From assembly GCA_907163375.1 (NCBI GenBank), contig CAJQUW010011034.1, positions 169,501 to 233,500 of the forward strand: a DNA stretch of 64,000 nucleotides, in the 5' to 3' direction. Source of the DNA: Prostheceraeus crozeri (Eukaryota > Platyhelminthes > Polycladida > Euryleptidae). Positions within the stretch are counted from its first letter, which is position 1. The number at the start of each line of letters is the position of its first letter. This document shows, piece by piece, positions 23,602-34,501 of this stretch. A program made the position numbers and the translations under genes. The notes beneath the pieces were generated by a model. The model was not told where the DNA came from, searched no databases, and saw nothing but the letters and a program-made list of their open reading frames with translations.

Positions 23602-24085
23602 TTATAGTTATCTGGCGATAAATTACATGATGTGTATGTTGCAATAATTCGATCAATTCTTGATTATGCATCACCTGTATTTGTTGGTGTTAACAAGCGC
23701 AACAGTGACATTTCAAACAATATTGACAAAAGGGCGCATCGTCTTATTTATGGCAAAGCATTCAATTCTGTGAACGGATGCCACAACTGCACCACACTGT
23801 CGATTGAAGAACGAAGGATCCAGTCAGCGATGCGCTTATTCGAAATAGTTGAGCATAATCATGAACACCTGTTGAGAGACCACCTGCCTCCAAAGTTACC
23901 CAAAACTGGTGCCTATTCGATTCCGTTTGTGAGAACTGAAAAGTGTGCGAGATCGTTTTTTCATTTTGTTGTTCGCTTTTTATTTGAAAGCCGCTAACTT
24001 TGAATTATTTCTAATTGTCAACCAAAGATTTGTACTGATTTGATTTCTATTTTCATTAAATGTACGCTTACTTACTTACTTATAA
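23602..24085 (+). pseudogene. CR1/L2-like LINE: 3' end of reverse transcriptase
   Basis: The open frame 23632-23997 encodes the C-terminal thumb region that follows the RT palm in CR1/L2-type (Jockey superfamily) LINEs. It contains the motif RSILDYASPVFVG, then NNIDKRAHRLIYG, a spaced CHNC, RRIQSAMRLFE, LLRDHLPP and a final ARSFFHFVVRF that is usual near the ORF2 end. The 3' UTR ends in a (CTTA)n microsatellite (about 24066-24080), the typical 3' tail of such elements. The copy is severely 5'-truncated and carries no catalytic motif, but the remaining frame is unbroken. Confidence 0.85.
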
Positions 24086-25660
24086 ATTTTTTGTGCATTG
24101 TTCAAAATATTCTACTCTAATTTTTGGATGCTTTATATCGACATAAATCATGAAATTATCAAAGCATAGGCCTACAAGTGATTTGATTGAAATCTGATAG
24201 CAACTTAAATTTGTTGAAAAAGACACTGGAAAGTGAAAATCACCAGTTTATGTATAGCTTCATCATTCGCGCATGTATTAACTTGCATGTGTTAAATAGA
24301 GCTTGTTGATTCTCATGATATTTTCCCTGAATAGAATTTGTAAATCAAAAAACATTACATGAGCAATACAGAATAGTTAAGGGCTGTGCCCTAGCCGCAC
24401 CTACTCGCACCGGTGCACCGTAAATTTTAACGAGTTACGCTGAAGCACTTATTAAAGTACATATAGGCGAAATTTAATTTGTTTTACGTTCGAGACTGTC
24501 GTTTGATGGTTAATTAAAACTTCAAAATCTTGAAGGGAGGGTCTCTATCTACAACAAGTGTTCATACATGCATATTTTATTGTTCGATACAAATTGCACA
24601 GAGTACTACGAAAATTCTAATAGTGCTAATGAATCTAAGGCAGACTTACATAGGCCTCTTTTAACTAGTTTTCTCTATACTTGTAAGTGACTCTCATCAC
24701 ACTTTCAAGTGTCTCTATGATATCTCTAATTGAATTCTTTAAAACTAGATGGAAACAGAAATCAGGTACCTATGAAACAAAAAATTGCAAAAAATGCAAT
24801 GACTGTTATTAATAACAAGTCAGGAGTGGACGAAACGTCGGGTTTTTAATTGATTATTTTTTAAGAACAACAACAAAGGAAGAGTTTAGTTTCAATCATT
24901 TTTTCAAAGTATGAGAACAGCAGGAAATGTAGAAAGATTCGAAGCAATGTCACCGCAATCTACAAATAGTATACAGGAATGACAACATCTTTCAGACGGA
25001 TCGTTGGACGCTGCAAAGATAGCCTATCTTATCAAGAGGAGCAACAAGAGGATCCGCAGTGTATTCTCTATGAGATCTTCAACATCAGGAAATGCAACGG
25101 TTCTTTTATGATATAGCCGTGATATTCAAACGGCTTTATTTTCATGATATTGAAATTTAATGTTTGAATTGAATAATGCTCTATTGGTTGGATTAACTAT
25201 ACTGTGTGCTGAAAATATTTTTCTCCAATTCTCTGACTAAAATAGCAGACAAATGAGTTAAATATAATCTAAGCTGCACAGTAAAACATAAATTTCGAGA
25301 ACCGGGGCTCCGCGCTCAGCCTTATGAATATAGTTCTGTATTTTTCTGAAGCAATACTTTTGCAATGTAATTACTTAGAAAAAACAAAACCATCTCGTAT
25401 TTTTTTAAAAAAAGGTCAATCGATTTTACCTTAAAAAACCGCAGTATCCTGTAACCGGGGTCCATACAGTACGGTAATTTATTTTTTGAGTAAAGCAGGG
25501 AGTCAATTATTCCGAAAATATTCATTTGTAGGAAATCGCTTAAGATTGTCCTCGATGAGAACAATTTCGATATCCATAATGTTATTCATGCAAAGCTATC
25601 ATGCTGGTCTTTCCCATTTTTAGAATTGGCACATATCATGCACTGGTTCACGACACTCTA
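24086..25660. other. Intergenic DNA, nothing firm
   Basis: A GC-rich patch at about 24376-24420 (GGGCTGTGCCCTAGCCGCACC) resembles a transposon subterminal block, but no partner end was found. No gene is supported. Confidence 0.45.
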
Positions 25661-26396
25661 GTCCGGCAGCCAGAACGAGTTTCTGCAGGGAACGAGACCG
25701 AAAATGAGACTTTAACAGAATAATGTACATATTCTGCCTACTACGAATCGTGCGTGTGCCGAGTTCTAGTGAGTTCCTCTTCTTCTCAGACAGGATCAAG
25801 GACAGGATCATAGAAAAACGCATGTAAATCCAATGGGACACAGATTGAAGTTATTGACTGAAATGAAATTTTCCTTGTTTTCACTTATCAACTGGAGAGT
25901 ATTGAGTCTAAAGTCATGATTTTTTACATGAAATGTCTTCAGGTCATTTCCTATGATGTGCCTGTGCTATTATCATGCATCAGATCGACAATGTATGTAA
26001 AAATGTGATTGAATGTGGATAGAGTTGCTCAAAATGTTTGTGTTTGCCGACATATTGAGAGGCTCACCAAATCTGCGTGTGTTTAGCTTTGTAGACAGGG
26101 GTGCATGAGCATCATAGGAAATGACCTGAAGACATTCCAAGTCAGAAATTATGACTCTGATCTTGGTGTTTTTCGTTTAATCAGAGAAAAAATAGGAAAT
26201 TTCATTTTAGCCAAAAACTGCAATCTGCGTGCCATTGGATTTAGATGTATTTTTCTTTGATCCTGTCTGACAAGAAAAGGAGCCAACTAGAAGTCGGCAG
26301 ACGCACAGATTCGTAGTAGGCATAGGGTGTACATCATTCTGTAAAAGTCTCACTTTCGGCCTCGTTCCCTGCAGAAACTCGTTCTGGTTGTCGGAC
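25661..26396. mobile_element. Foldback transposon, family A, copy A1
   Basis: The 736-bp copy begins GTCCGGCAGCCAGAACGAG and ends CTCGTTCTGGTTGTCGGAC, so its termini are inverted repeats. The arms extend for about 280 bp each. Landmarks in both arms include TTTCTGCAGGGAACGAG, TTCTGTC(T/A)GACA-like blocks and TCATTTCCTATGATG next to the loop. The loop (about 25960-26115) is unique and includes AAAATGTTTGTGTTTGCCGA. Other copies: A2 (52510-55580), A3 (59308-59538, left arm only) and A4 (59539-60380). No protein or clear target duplication is seen, so the superfamily is unknown. Confidence 0.85.
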
Positions 26397-27173
26397 TGCT
26401 CCTTTTACGTTCACTCAATAGAAAATCTATTGACATCGAAAATGTGAGAAGATGGAGGTCAATATGACTGGCTATAGAAGCTTGTTTATTGAGATCAGAC
26501 TGAAATGCTGCTGAGACAATCATGTTGTTATATCATTATTTTCATCATTTTAGCTGCAGTTGCTTTCCAAGATTGAGTATTTTTACATCATTTGCTCAAT
26601 GCTAGATAGGTTTGGAGGACGCAATTTGGGGAGTAAAAGCATTGACGAGCGTAATCTGCGAAATTGCACAAAAAATAGTGCTGCGTACTTTTTGGCCAGT
26701 TTGTAAGCTTAGTTTCTCATTTACCAGTCAAGCACATACGTATCTGTAACATGCAATAGGCCTATACAATGAAAATGAACTACAATTTCGTTACATTGTA
26801 AAGTATATAAATTTAGCACTTTTTTGTCTAATGATAATAGTCATTCGAATAGTTTTGAGTTGCCATATAAATATCAAAGACAAATATACATGGAAATATG
26901 TTCAGTCACCGCTGGGAGAATCGTCTCGAAATTGTACTTAAAGCAATATTTGTTTCAATAGGTATTCTCGCATGAAGAAAGCAAATGTATCTTGCGCTTG
27001 AAGGTGTAATTGTTGGAAGAAGAAACGGGGGAAGATAGAGAACTTGGTGTGATGAGTGATGACTTGAAGCTTGGAGTAACGCTAGGACTATACAGAGTAC
27101 TTAAAAGAAAATCAGAGGATTGAGGAAAAATGGCACGATATGGTGTACAACCTTCTTTTCGAAGACATGCCTT
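26397..27173. other. Intergenic DNA, nothing recognised
   Basis: No feature supported before the GAT microsatellite. Confidence 0.5.
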
Positions 27174-27186
27174 GATGATGATGATT

Positions 27187-27228
<42 letters not shown>

Positions 27229-27229
27229 G
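27174..27229 (+). repeat. (GAT)n microsatellite
   Basis: About 18 consecutive GAT triplets with a few interruptions (GATTAT). On the minus strand it gives a polyisoleucine frame, which is not a gene. Confidence 0.95.
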
Positions 27230-28149
27230 CAGGATTGTTCATATTTTGATTGATGGTATAAAGATTTTGATTATAATATAGATGACTGCACTGTATGCGT
27301 TGAGAAAGAAGGCCCACTGTCATTAGCATCCGTTGATGCAAGCAATGTAATCGCATAAAAAGTTGGCTATAATGAATGATTTTCAAAGCACTCCCTCTTG
27401 AACTTCTAAGATCTTGTGGTGACTCCAGAAGGAAGAGATGTTAGGCAATCCTTGCAATACTTGTTACTTGGGTATGGGTGCAACGATATTATGCAATATT
27501 CTTTCGAAATGTCTCAATCTAGTGATCGTGTTTTCCAAGGAGTGCTGAAGAAGGTGTGACATTTATTGAAGGTTCGAGATGGCTAATAAATAGGGTTCGG
27601 AAGAATATTTTTTTAAATAAAATATGATTTTATAGATATTCTTAATTTTTGGGGCATTTTAAATTTTTTTGATTTTCCTAGACATATTCTTAAATATTTC
27701 AAAGGTTTGTGGTATCAAATACATTGAAACTTACTCAAATTCTTTGCATTTCGTGAAAAACCCTTATATTATGTTAAAAGCAAAATATTGAAAATTGGGA
27801 TGCATCGGCAATCACCATACACAAAAACTATGCACATTTTCCACTGTCTTTAACCATTGTATCAAAAGTTCGAAGTTTTTAGAACTCCGCAAAATAACAG
27901 TTTTGTGGAAAAAGCAATCCAACACTTCCACTGCCACCTGGCCCTATCATTACCCGATGGGAAGCGTGGGTAAACGCCGCACTTTTTATACGCCGAAAAT
28001 TTGGACTCCGTACGAACTATCATTGATTCATTTGGCTCTTAGGATGCAGTATCGATCAGACAATGTAAGGCGCTCATCGGTGACCACGGGCTTTAGATCA
28101 AGACTAACATATATCGCAGCCAACCTTCATTTTCTGCTTGACCAGGTTT

Positions 28150-28955
28150 AATGAATGAATGAATTAGTGTTTATTGAAAACAAAAATACAAATCTCGCAC
28201 CTCAAATGGTAATCGGGGAGGTGGAGATACAGAAGAAAAAACATTTAAAAACGGCAGGTGAAGTCGATTTACATAAGGTATCTACTCGTGACGGTCTTAG
28301 AAGAAAATCACTACTGGCAAATGAGCAAGTTTGAAGTTCAAGAAAATGCAATTGCTTTCATGAGTACATTGATTCATTGAATAAAAGTGCACACGAGTTG
28401 ATGAAGGAATTCAATCTCCGAGTAGTATTGATGTGAGGCAAGATAATTCGTTGACTTCGATTGGATATCGATGGCAAGTGCCTGTGCAAGATATGCTGAG
28501 TGTCCGAAAGAGATTGCCGGGGTAACCTTAGCGCAAGCGTCTTCCTACGATCTGAAATGTCTAAAATTGAACATCTGTCACATACCTTTACATCTGGTCC
28601 GTGAATCGTACGAAAAGCTCTTCTACAAAAAATCATTAATTTGCTATCAAGAGTTGCACCAGGTGAAACAAAAACAGGTGATGCGTAATCAATTATTGAT
28701 CGCACAATTGAATTGTATACAAGTACAAGTTGGTCATGATTAAGAACACTTTTCAAATCTCGAAGGACATACAGACGTCTGGAAACGTTTGAGACAATGT
28801 GATCAAAATGCCTGGACCATGTAAGCTTATCATTGAAGAAGAGACCTAAAATTTGCAAATTAGTCACATTTTTAATATTAGAAACAGGACGCATAGGAAC
28901 TTTTGAAAAATTTACATTAAGTGACTTTGATTTACTGCTGTTTAACCGCATTTGA
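28150..28955 (-). pseudogene. CR1/L2-like LINE, 5'-truncated, minus strand
   Basis: The minus-strand frame 28951-28358 (197 codons) begins inside the RT after the catalytic palm (MRLNSSKSKSLNVNF, equivalent to the LN..KSK block). It continues with NLQILGLFFNDKLTWSRHFD, YNSIVRSIIDYASPVFVSPG and a Cys-pair/His region, then runs to INSCALLFNE before its stop. Downstream (towards 28150) lie an AATAAA signal and an (ATTC)n tail at 28150-28166, marking the element's 3' end. It inserted into the hAT at 27591-29597. The frame is open over its full length, so this copy may be younger than its host element. Confidence 0.88.
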
Positions 28956-29176
28956 TGGTATTATCAGCATTTAACCGCATTTAATCAGTGGAGACCCAAG
29001 GATTGAGTCTGATTGTCGCTTTCTCAGCCGTCACCGATGCATCAAAAAATTGCCAGGGATCAAGGGTGTGGCAGTCAAGGCGAAATATGATTAAGTTAAT
29101 AAAAAAATCAGGATCTTCAAGTCCTGCACTCTATTGAATTAGTATTGTCAGGTGGCGAGAACTCACTCCCACATAA

Positions 29177-29362
29177 TCTCCTCAACAGGCTGCCACCTAC
29201 AACTTTGCGCCGATCACGAGCGTCGACGTTGAGCGGACGTTTTCGGCATACAAGACGATTTTATCTGACAATCGCTGGAGACATACTCCAGAAAATAAAC
29301 TCCATAAAATTAGTCTGCAATTGCTTTTGCCAATAAATGGAATTAGATGCCAATATTTTTAA
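29177..29362 (+). pseudogene. hAT transposase C-terminal dimerisation segment
   Basis: A plus-strand frame with no ATG, bounded by TAA at 29174 and 29360, contains APITSVDVERTFSAYKTIL, SDNRWRHTPENK and ISLQLLLPIN. This matches the hAT C-terminal dimerisation (hATC) pattern, in which S-ERxFS is followed by R.....ENL. The rest of the transposase is lost or unrecognisable, and the LINE insertion upstream separates it from the N-terminal remnant. The segment identifies the 27591-29597 element as hAT independently of its ends. Confidence 0.8.
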
Positions 29363-29605
29363 TATCTTTGTTGTCTAGAAATTTTGAGATAAGTGAGTAT
29401 CTAAATATGTTGATGGGATGAACTGAACTTTATCCTGAAACCTGCGGAGTCATTATTATTCAGTGTAAATCACTGCAGAATTTGATTCCAAGACATTTTA
29501 AATATTTTCACAATTTTTTTTAAATAATCCGATGTTTTGAAATAACTGAATATTTAAACATTTTGATAATTTTCACTAAATATTTTTCCGAACACCATTC
29601 ATAAA

Positions 29606-30392
29606 AGAGGTTGGGGATCACTCATGTGACATGTGTTCTAATTTTTCGTCCAATATTAATTTCAAAGTTATAGGCCGATAACACAACACATGTACTATTC
29701 CAATAAGACCTTTCACCGCCCGCAATTTCTTCAAATAAACGGATGAGGATCGAGTGCCTTATGATAATCTCGCTAAACCGTCGTAATCGTCAATAAAACA
29801 CACATTTCATTACCGCACAATAAAGTGCGATCAATCATGCAAAGTGCAGTCATATGTTGCAACACAAGAATCCCATTAAGTCGCTATACCCCTCATTTTG
29901 AAAAGAGGATTTTTGGACATGAGTTTTGATTCATGGGAGACATACTATTACAGCATATACAGTGAATTGTCAAATGAGCTACGGCATAGAAATATAACTT
30001 TCTATGGCATTGTCTATTTTTATGAATTGCGGTACGACGCCATGCACATAGCAATTTTGAAATTGATATAATTGGATAACACTGAGATAAAATTAGATTC
30101 AGTGAGAATTGAGAGAAAATCAGGCTACCTGTCATTGTTAAATTCATGGTAATATTCACATTGATTATATTGATTATGTAATTACAACGAAAATTGTTCA
30201 CCATCAGTCCTCATTAAAGGAAACATCTTGCGCTCACACCGGTCAACTTTGATTACAATTACAAAGACAACGGACGTGTTAAATGCAAACATGACTAATG
30301 GCAAGCAACATGACCTAATTATGGACTGATTTCAGTGTGAATACTACAGAAGAGCGTCAGAGAAACCGCTGAAAAGGTGGAGCCGACACACA
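29606..30392. other. Intergenic DNA, nothing recognised
   Basis: No supportable feature. Confidence 0.5.
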
Positions 30393-30414
30393 TTGACAAT
30401 GATGGAAAAGATAA

Positions 30415-31410
30415 AATGCTACTGGCAATCAACTTCATCGCATCGACCTATCTCGATTCAGCCGGTTGTAAGCAAATTGTTCGAACGGATTCTTAATAAT
30501 TCCCTACGGAATCATTTGAAACATATTGCTTGCGATGAACAACATGGGTTTTCTCCCAAAAGATCAACCACCACCATTTTGAAATGTTATAAGGACTTCA
30601 TTACATCATCCCTAGACGATGAAGATCAAGTTTATTCGCTGTACACTGATTTCAGAAAAGCTTTCGATTATGTATGCCATGTCTGTCTATTGCATGAAAT
30701 GTGTTATCAATTAGGAACTGTTGGTAATGATCTAACGTGGTTTCGCAGCTACTTTTCTGATCGTTTCCAGTGTGTTGTTATAAATGGAATTCAGTCTGAA
30801 TGGCTCCCTGTTGCATCTGGCGTGCCTCAGGGTTTGATCTTCGACCCGTCACTACTTTTGATGTTCGCAAATAGTATTTCACCGTCTCTCTCGCTGTGTG
30901 AAAGTTTTTTGCTCGCGGATGTTTTGAGAAATTCTTTAAAAAATTTCATCTGTAGAAGACTGTATTGATCTGCGGCTTGCACTCAATTCTGTGTCTTCGT
31001 ATTGCTCGACATGGAAGATGACTTTAAATGTTGAAAAGTGCTTCTATATAAATTTCTCTTTTAAACGAGCGCATAATATTGAATTTGATTGGATGATTGA
31101 CAATTTTTGTTATAGAACCGGTGAAACATATCAAAGATCTTGGTGTCCATTTTTCATACATGTACATGCTTATCGTAGTGCAAACATGTCAACTTTTTTA
31201 TCCTAATCACAAATTGATCAAATGTAAATTAAAGCTACATGTGAGCTTGTAAGCGTTGCACTGATGCCTGAGTTGTAATATTGTGCGCTTTTTAACGGTT
31301 CCTAGCATATACCGGATAACTTTGATTCTTCATATTTTTCTAATTTCATTTGTGATGACTGTAATTGGCGCATGCTGTTGTCATTATGTCCATAAAGAAT
31401 AAAGAACTGT
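30415..31410 (+). pseudogene. CR1/L2-like LINE reverse transcriptase fragment
   Basis: The frame 30393-30968 encodes RT fingers and palm: HRPISIQPVVSKLFERIL, EQHGFSPKRSTTTIL, the motif-A region YTDFRKAFD, SYFSDRFQCVVINGI and the motif-B region VASGVPQG. The motif-C region reads LLADVLRN, so one of the two catalytic aspartates of (F/Y)ADD is replaced. After a frameshift the thumb-side block continues in 30991-31206 (SSYCSTWKMTLNVEKCFYIN). The expected YxSFVRxIL region is missing or degenerate. The 3' end is probably near 31400, where AATAAAGAA occurs. It is an inactive copy, truncated at the 5' end. Confidence 0.87.
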
Positions 31411-31509
31411 TAAGCTGAGTGCAAACATAACTTGTACAAAGCTGTGTGTGCTGAATATCTAATGGGAATTGCCTTTATCAAGTTAGTAAAAGACACCAAA
31501 ATCTCATAT

Positions 31510-31622
31510 CCCCGACCACACATCCCTGACCGAGGAATTGAACCGAAGTCAGCGATGAAGCCCGTCTCTCGTCTCGACCACTGCATCGATCCGATTCCTG
31601 GGTCAGGGGAGTGTGGTCGGGG
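31510..31622 (-). repeat. tRNA-like core enclosed by a 22-bp stem
   Basis: Positions 31510-31531 (CCCCGACCACACATCCCTGACC) are an inverted copy of 31601-31622 with only 2 mismatches. On the minus strand the 69-nt loop holds tRNA-like promoter blocks: box A-like GCAGTGGTCGAGACGAG and box B-like GGTTCAATTCC near the 3' arm. The inner part of the stem resembles an extended acceptor stem. It may be a short tRNA-derived SINE or a tRNA pseudogene captured in a foldback. A functional tRNA is unlikely because the stem is too long and the anticodon arm is unclear. Confidence 0.55.
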
Positions 31623-32553
31623 AATAATGAGTGCTTGCGTATTTTATTGACCTAAATAGTTGTCGTTTTCTTTAGATATTCTATACCATTACGACAGTAA
31701 TAATCCTTCCATGCTCGCCGGCTCTTTCATCGCGGTTTACGAAGCCTTCAAATGCACAACCCCTGCAACAACTTGTTGCTGATGTGAACAAATTCCTGAA
31801 TAGCGATGTACCTGACTAGTAATGACATTCGAACCCATGGGACGAACATTGTTGAGAAAACAGCTTTTGGACCACATCGCAGTTACAATTAAGGAGAAAT
31901 CCAATTTCAACATCTATGAGACCTGATTCGCAGATTCTCATTTCACAACACCTTCACCATCAGTAGGCCTACACCCATAGCTGTGTCATTAAACAGCCTG
32001 TACTGAATATGCATCGAAAGATGAGGTATTGAATAGCTGATGACTTTTGGCACAGGATAAAATATCTACCCAGATATTGTCCACACCGAAATCTGACAAT
32101 TCATTCAGATAACTTCAGATAAACATTCAGACCACAGAATTAAATATTTTGTTTATCTGCTTCGGTTTGCTAGAAGTGTGATTAATACGAAATGGACGGC
32201 ACATTGAGGAACCTACTAGGTGGGCAAAAAGGAATGCCTAATACCTTACAGAGATAGGAAAAAAGTCGTGCGTCGCTTGCGGATTAATGTGAGTTCCAGC
32301 GAAGTGCTTCGATTGCCAAAATTCCTTCAGATTCGAAGAATTCAGATCATTGCCCACAAGTTTTCTCCATAATGTTGACCCTTCCGATCATTATTAAAGA
32401 AAGTAGCAGGCGTACGAAAATTAGTTCACTTGATGATTTCACATCCTCTCCTCGGCATTGCTCACTGTATAGTGCATACATTGAATCGAAGCCACACATC
32501 GATGTGTGTTTTGGTGTGTGCGAAGTGATAGCACAGCACGCATCTCTCACTGG
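31623..32553. other. Intergenic DNA, nothing recognised
   Basis: No gene or clear element. It includes one TAGGCCTA palindrome near 31963. Confidence 0.5.
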
Positions 32554-33097
32554 CTCTGGTGCAGAGTTGGAAAAGTCGAAATTGGAATTAATTCCGATCC
32601 GGAATTATTTCCATTTTTCGTCGGAATTGGAATTGGAATTGACGATATTCAAATCTACTGGAATTGGAATTGGAATTGACCCTGATAGACCTCAATTCCA
32701 CTTTTTCGATAGACCTGTGATAAATCTATTTGTACAAAAATTGAAATCGCAACGTCATCACAACAATATACAATATTAATTTTTAAGACTATAGATACGA
32801 TACGCAACGATAAAGGAAAAATTTTAAACTTACAGTTCACTTCAATTCGATCGGACTCATTTGTGCCAAAATAATGTCATAAATATCAGTGTCACTTATA
32901 CCGTCAATCTTCAATTGCGCTCGCTGATGTGTTGCCGTATACGCTGCTGTGTTGTTGTTCGCTGGCGGGCAGTTGTTGTTGATATTTCTGTAGTTAAGTT
33001 ACACCGCGAGAGCCCGGAGTTCTTCTAACATCTGCTGAAGATGTCGTATGTGATGCTGTTGGTAGTTGTTGTTCTGTCATTTTCTCATCGTTTCTAA

Positions 33098-33789
33098 CAG
33101 GGATGCGGAGTAACAGTCAGAGTAGAAGTCGGAGTCACGGAGTCCTATCATTTTTGCTGGAGTCGGAGTCCTATCAGATGATAGGACTCCGGACTCCGGC
33201 TTGTATATAGACCCCAAATATAATACAGACACATTATTTATCCTCGTGCAGCGTCCTCACTGTCTTGATGTTAACTTTCTCCATCAAACAGAAGTACAGA
33301 GACAGCAGTGCATGCAAAGCTTGTAACAGTTGAGGCTAGCTTCCTAGCTTCGATCACACCTATACGCACCAAAGGTCACGTCAGAGACAAAAATGAAATA
33401 CTAGTTTGTTTGAGAACATTACCTCTTGCCCTCACGTTAATCGTGTGTGATTTCTCCTCCAAAGCGCATATTAAAATCGAAAGCGTACTCATATTTTATG
33501 AAGAAGGATGGGGGATTTTCCTGCCTGATAGAGACTGGAGAAAAACCGTGTGAAGCGTACATCAACAAGATGGGAGTAGCCGAGTCGCATGCATCCAACA
33601 TAAAGCGACATTTAATAAACTTTCATAGAAAATGATTGATAATTGATGCAGCAATGATCACTAAAGATAGGTTCAGATAAGCCCATGATCTATTATGTAG
33701 GTCACCAGTTTTTATAAAAAAAACTAGGCTATGTATACTTGCTACCCGGAGTCGGAGTCCTATCAAAATGATAGGACTTCGCATACCTG
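33098..33789 (+). mobile_element. Nested hAT element with a BED zinc-finger remnant
   Basis: This 692-bp element starts CAGGGATGCGGAGT and ends ACTTCGCATACCTG, imperfect inverted repeats. It is flanked by GTTTCTAA (33090-33097) and GTTTCCAA (33790-33797), a 7/8 duplication. Subterminal copies of GGAGTCGGAGTCCTATCA occur as local hairpins at about 33160-33200 and 33745-33775. The frame 33447-33635 ends SHASNIKRHLINFHRK after FSCLIETGEKPCE, resembling a BED-type zinc finger from the N-terminus of a hAT transposase. The catalytic part is absent, so this is an internally deleted derivative. Confidence 0.82.
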
Positions 33790-34071
33790 GTTTCCAATTT
33801 ATACCAATTTTTGAGACTTGACGATAAATCCTCTTTATTTTGAAAATTGAAAGAGTTTCATTTAATCTCTGCCCGCTAGCTTTCGACCCGACTTCATTTC
33901 GTTCTTATCACGGAATTTTTAATCTCCTTTTTTAACATGGACCATTAATCAGTTTTCATGATATCAATTTTATCGTCGTTTTTTCATTCATCAACTATCA
34001 CGTTATTCGCACATTGAATTTTTTCTTCTATCAGTTTATTAATCGATTTATTCGCATCTCATCTTTATCTA

Positions 34072-34088
34072 TCTCTCTCTCTCTCTCA
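34072..34088 (+). repeat. Short (TC)n microsatellite
   Basis: A pure TC run of about eight units inside the outer hAT element. Confidence 0.8.
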
Positions 34089-34501
34089 GCGTATGATTCT
34101 TTGCTGACCGTTAATTTTCTTTTCTTTCTTTTTTCACGAGATATTGATTTACGAAACGAAAATGGCGTAGGCTGACCGGTTACACATATACATGTACACA
34201 AGAAATATGAACTATGAACATGAGAACGCACATAGGAACGACGCAGGGAACGGCACACAGGAACAACGAGGATAGGATAAGGGCACATGGGTTAGATTGA
34301 AGCAAACAAACGTTAGATACATTAGCATAATACACTATATGCGACATGAAATTATCGGAATTGAATCTTATAATGGAATTCGAATTGGAATTGAACTGTT
34401 TCGACTGGAATTGGAATTGGAGTTGGAATTGAAATTTCTGCTCTGGAATTGGAATTGGAATTAAAAAATTTCAGTGGAATTTTTCCAGCTCTGCTCTGGT
34501 G

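Larger units (their letters stand above)
27591..29597 (+). mobile_element. Degenerate hAT transposon, split by a LINE
   Basis: The left end TAGGGTTCGGAAGAATATTT and the right end (opposite strand TGGTGTTCGGAAAAATATTT) are imperfect terminal inverted repeats. The flanking octamers CTAATAAA (27583-27590) and TTCATAAA (29598-29605) match at 6 of 8 positions, compatible with an old hAT target duplication. A possible BED-type zinc-finger remnant (KKQSNTSTATW) lies near 27895-27930, and the C-terminal dimerisation domain at 29177-29362. A minus-strand LINE occupies about 28150-28955. A related left end is present at 46452. Confidence 0.7.
32562..34493. mobile_element. hAT element with GGAATT subterminal repeats
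   Basis: The element starts CAGAGTTGGAAAA and ends TTTTTCCAGCTCTG, giving 12-13-bp terminal inverted repeats with one difference. It is bounded by a perfect 8-bp target duplication, CTCTGGTG, at 32554-32561 and 34494-34501. Both ends carry arrays of GGAATT (about 32580-32700 and 34355-34475) in inverted orientation. A second hAT (33098-33789) is nested inside. Without it the outer element is about 1.23 kb. No transposase was recognised in the outer part, so it is probably non-autonomous. Confidence 0.88.

Noticed and set aside
26955-27386. Long minus-strand frame with a polyisoleucine run
   Set aside because: It is produced by the (GAT)n microsatellite at 27174-27229 and has no domain.
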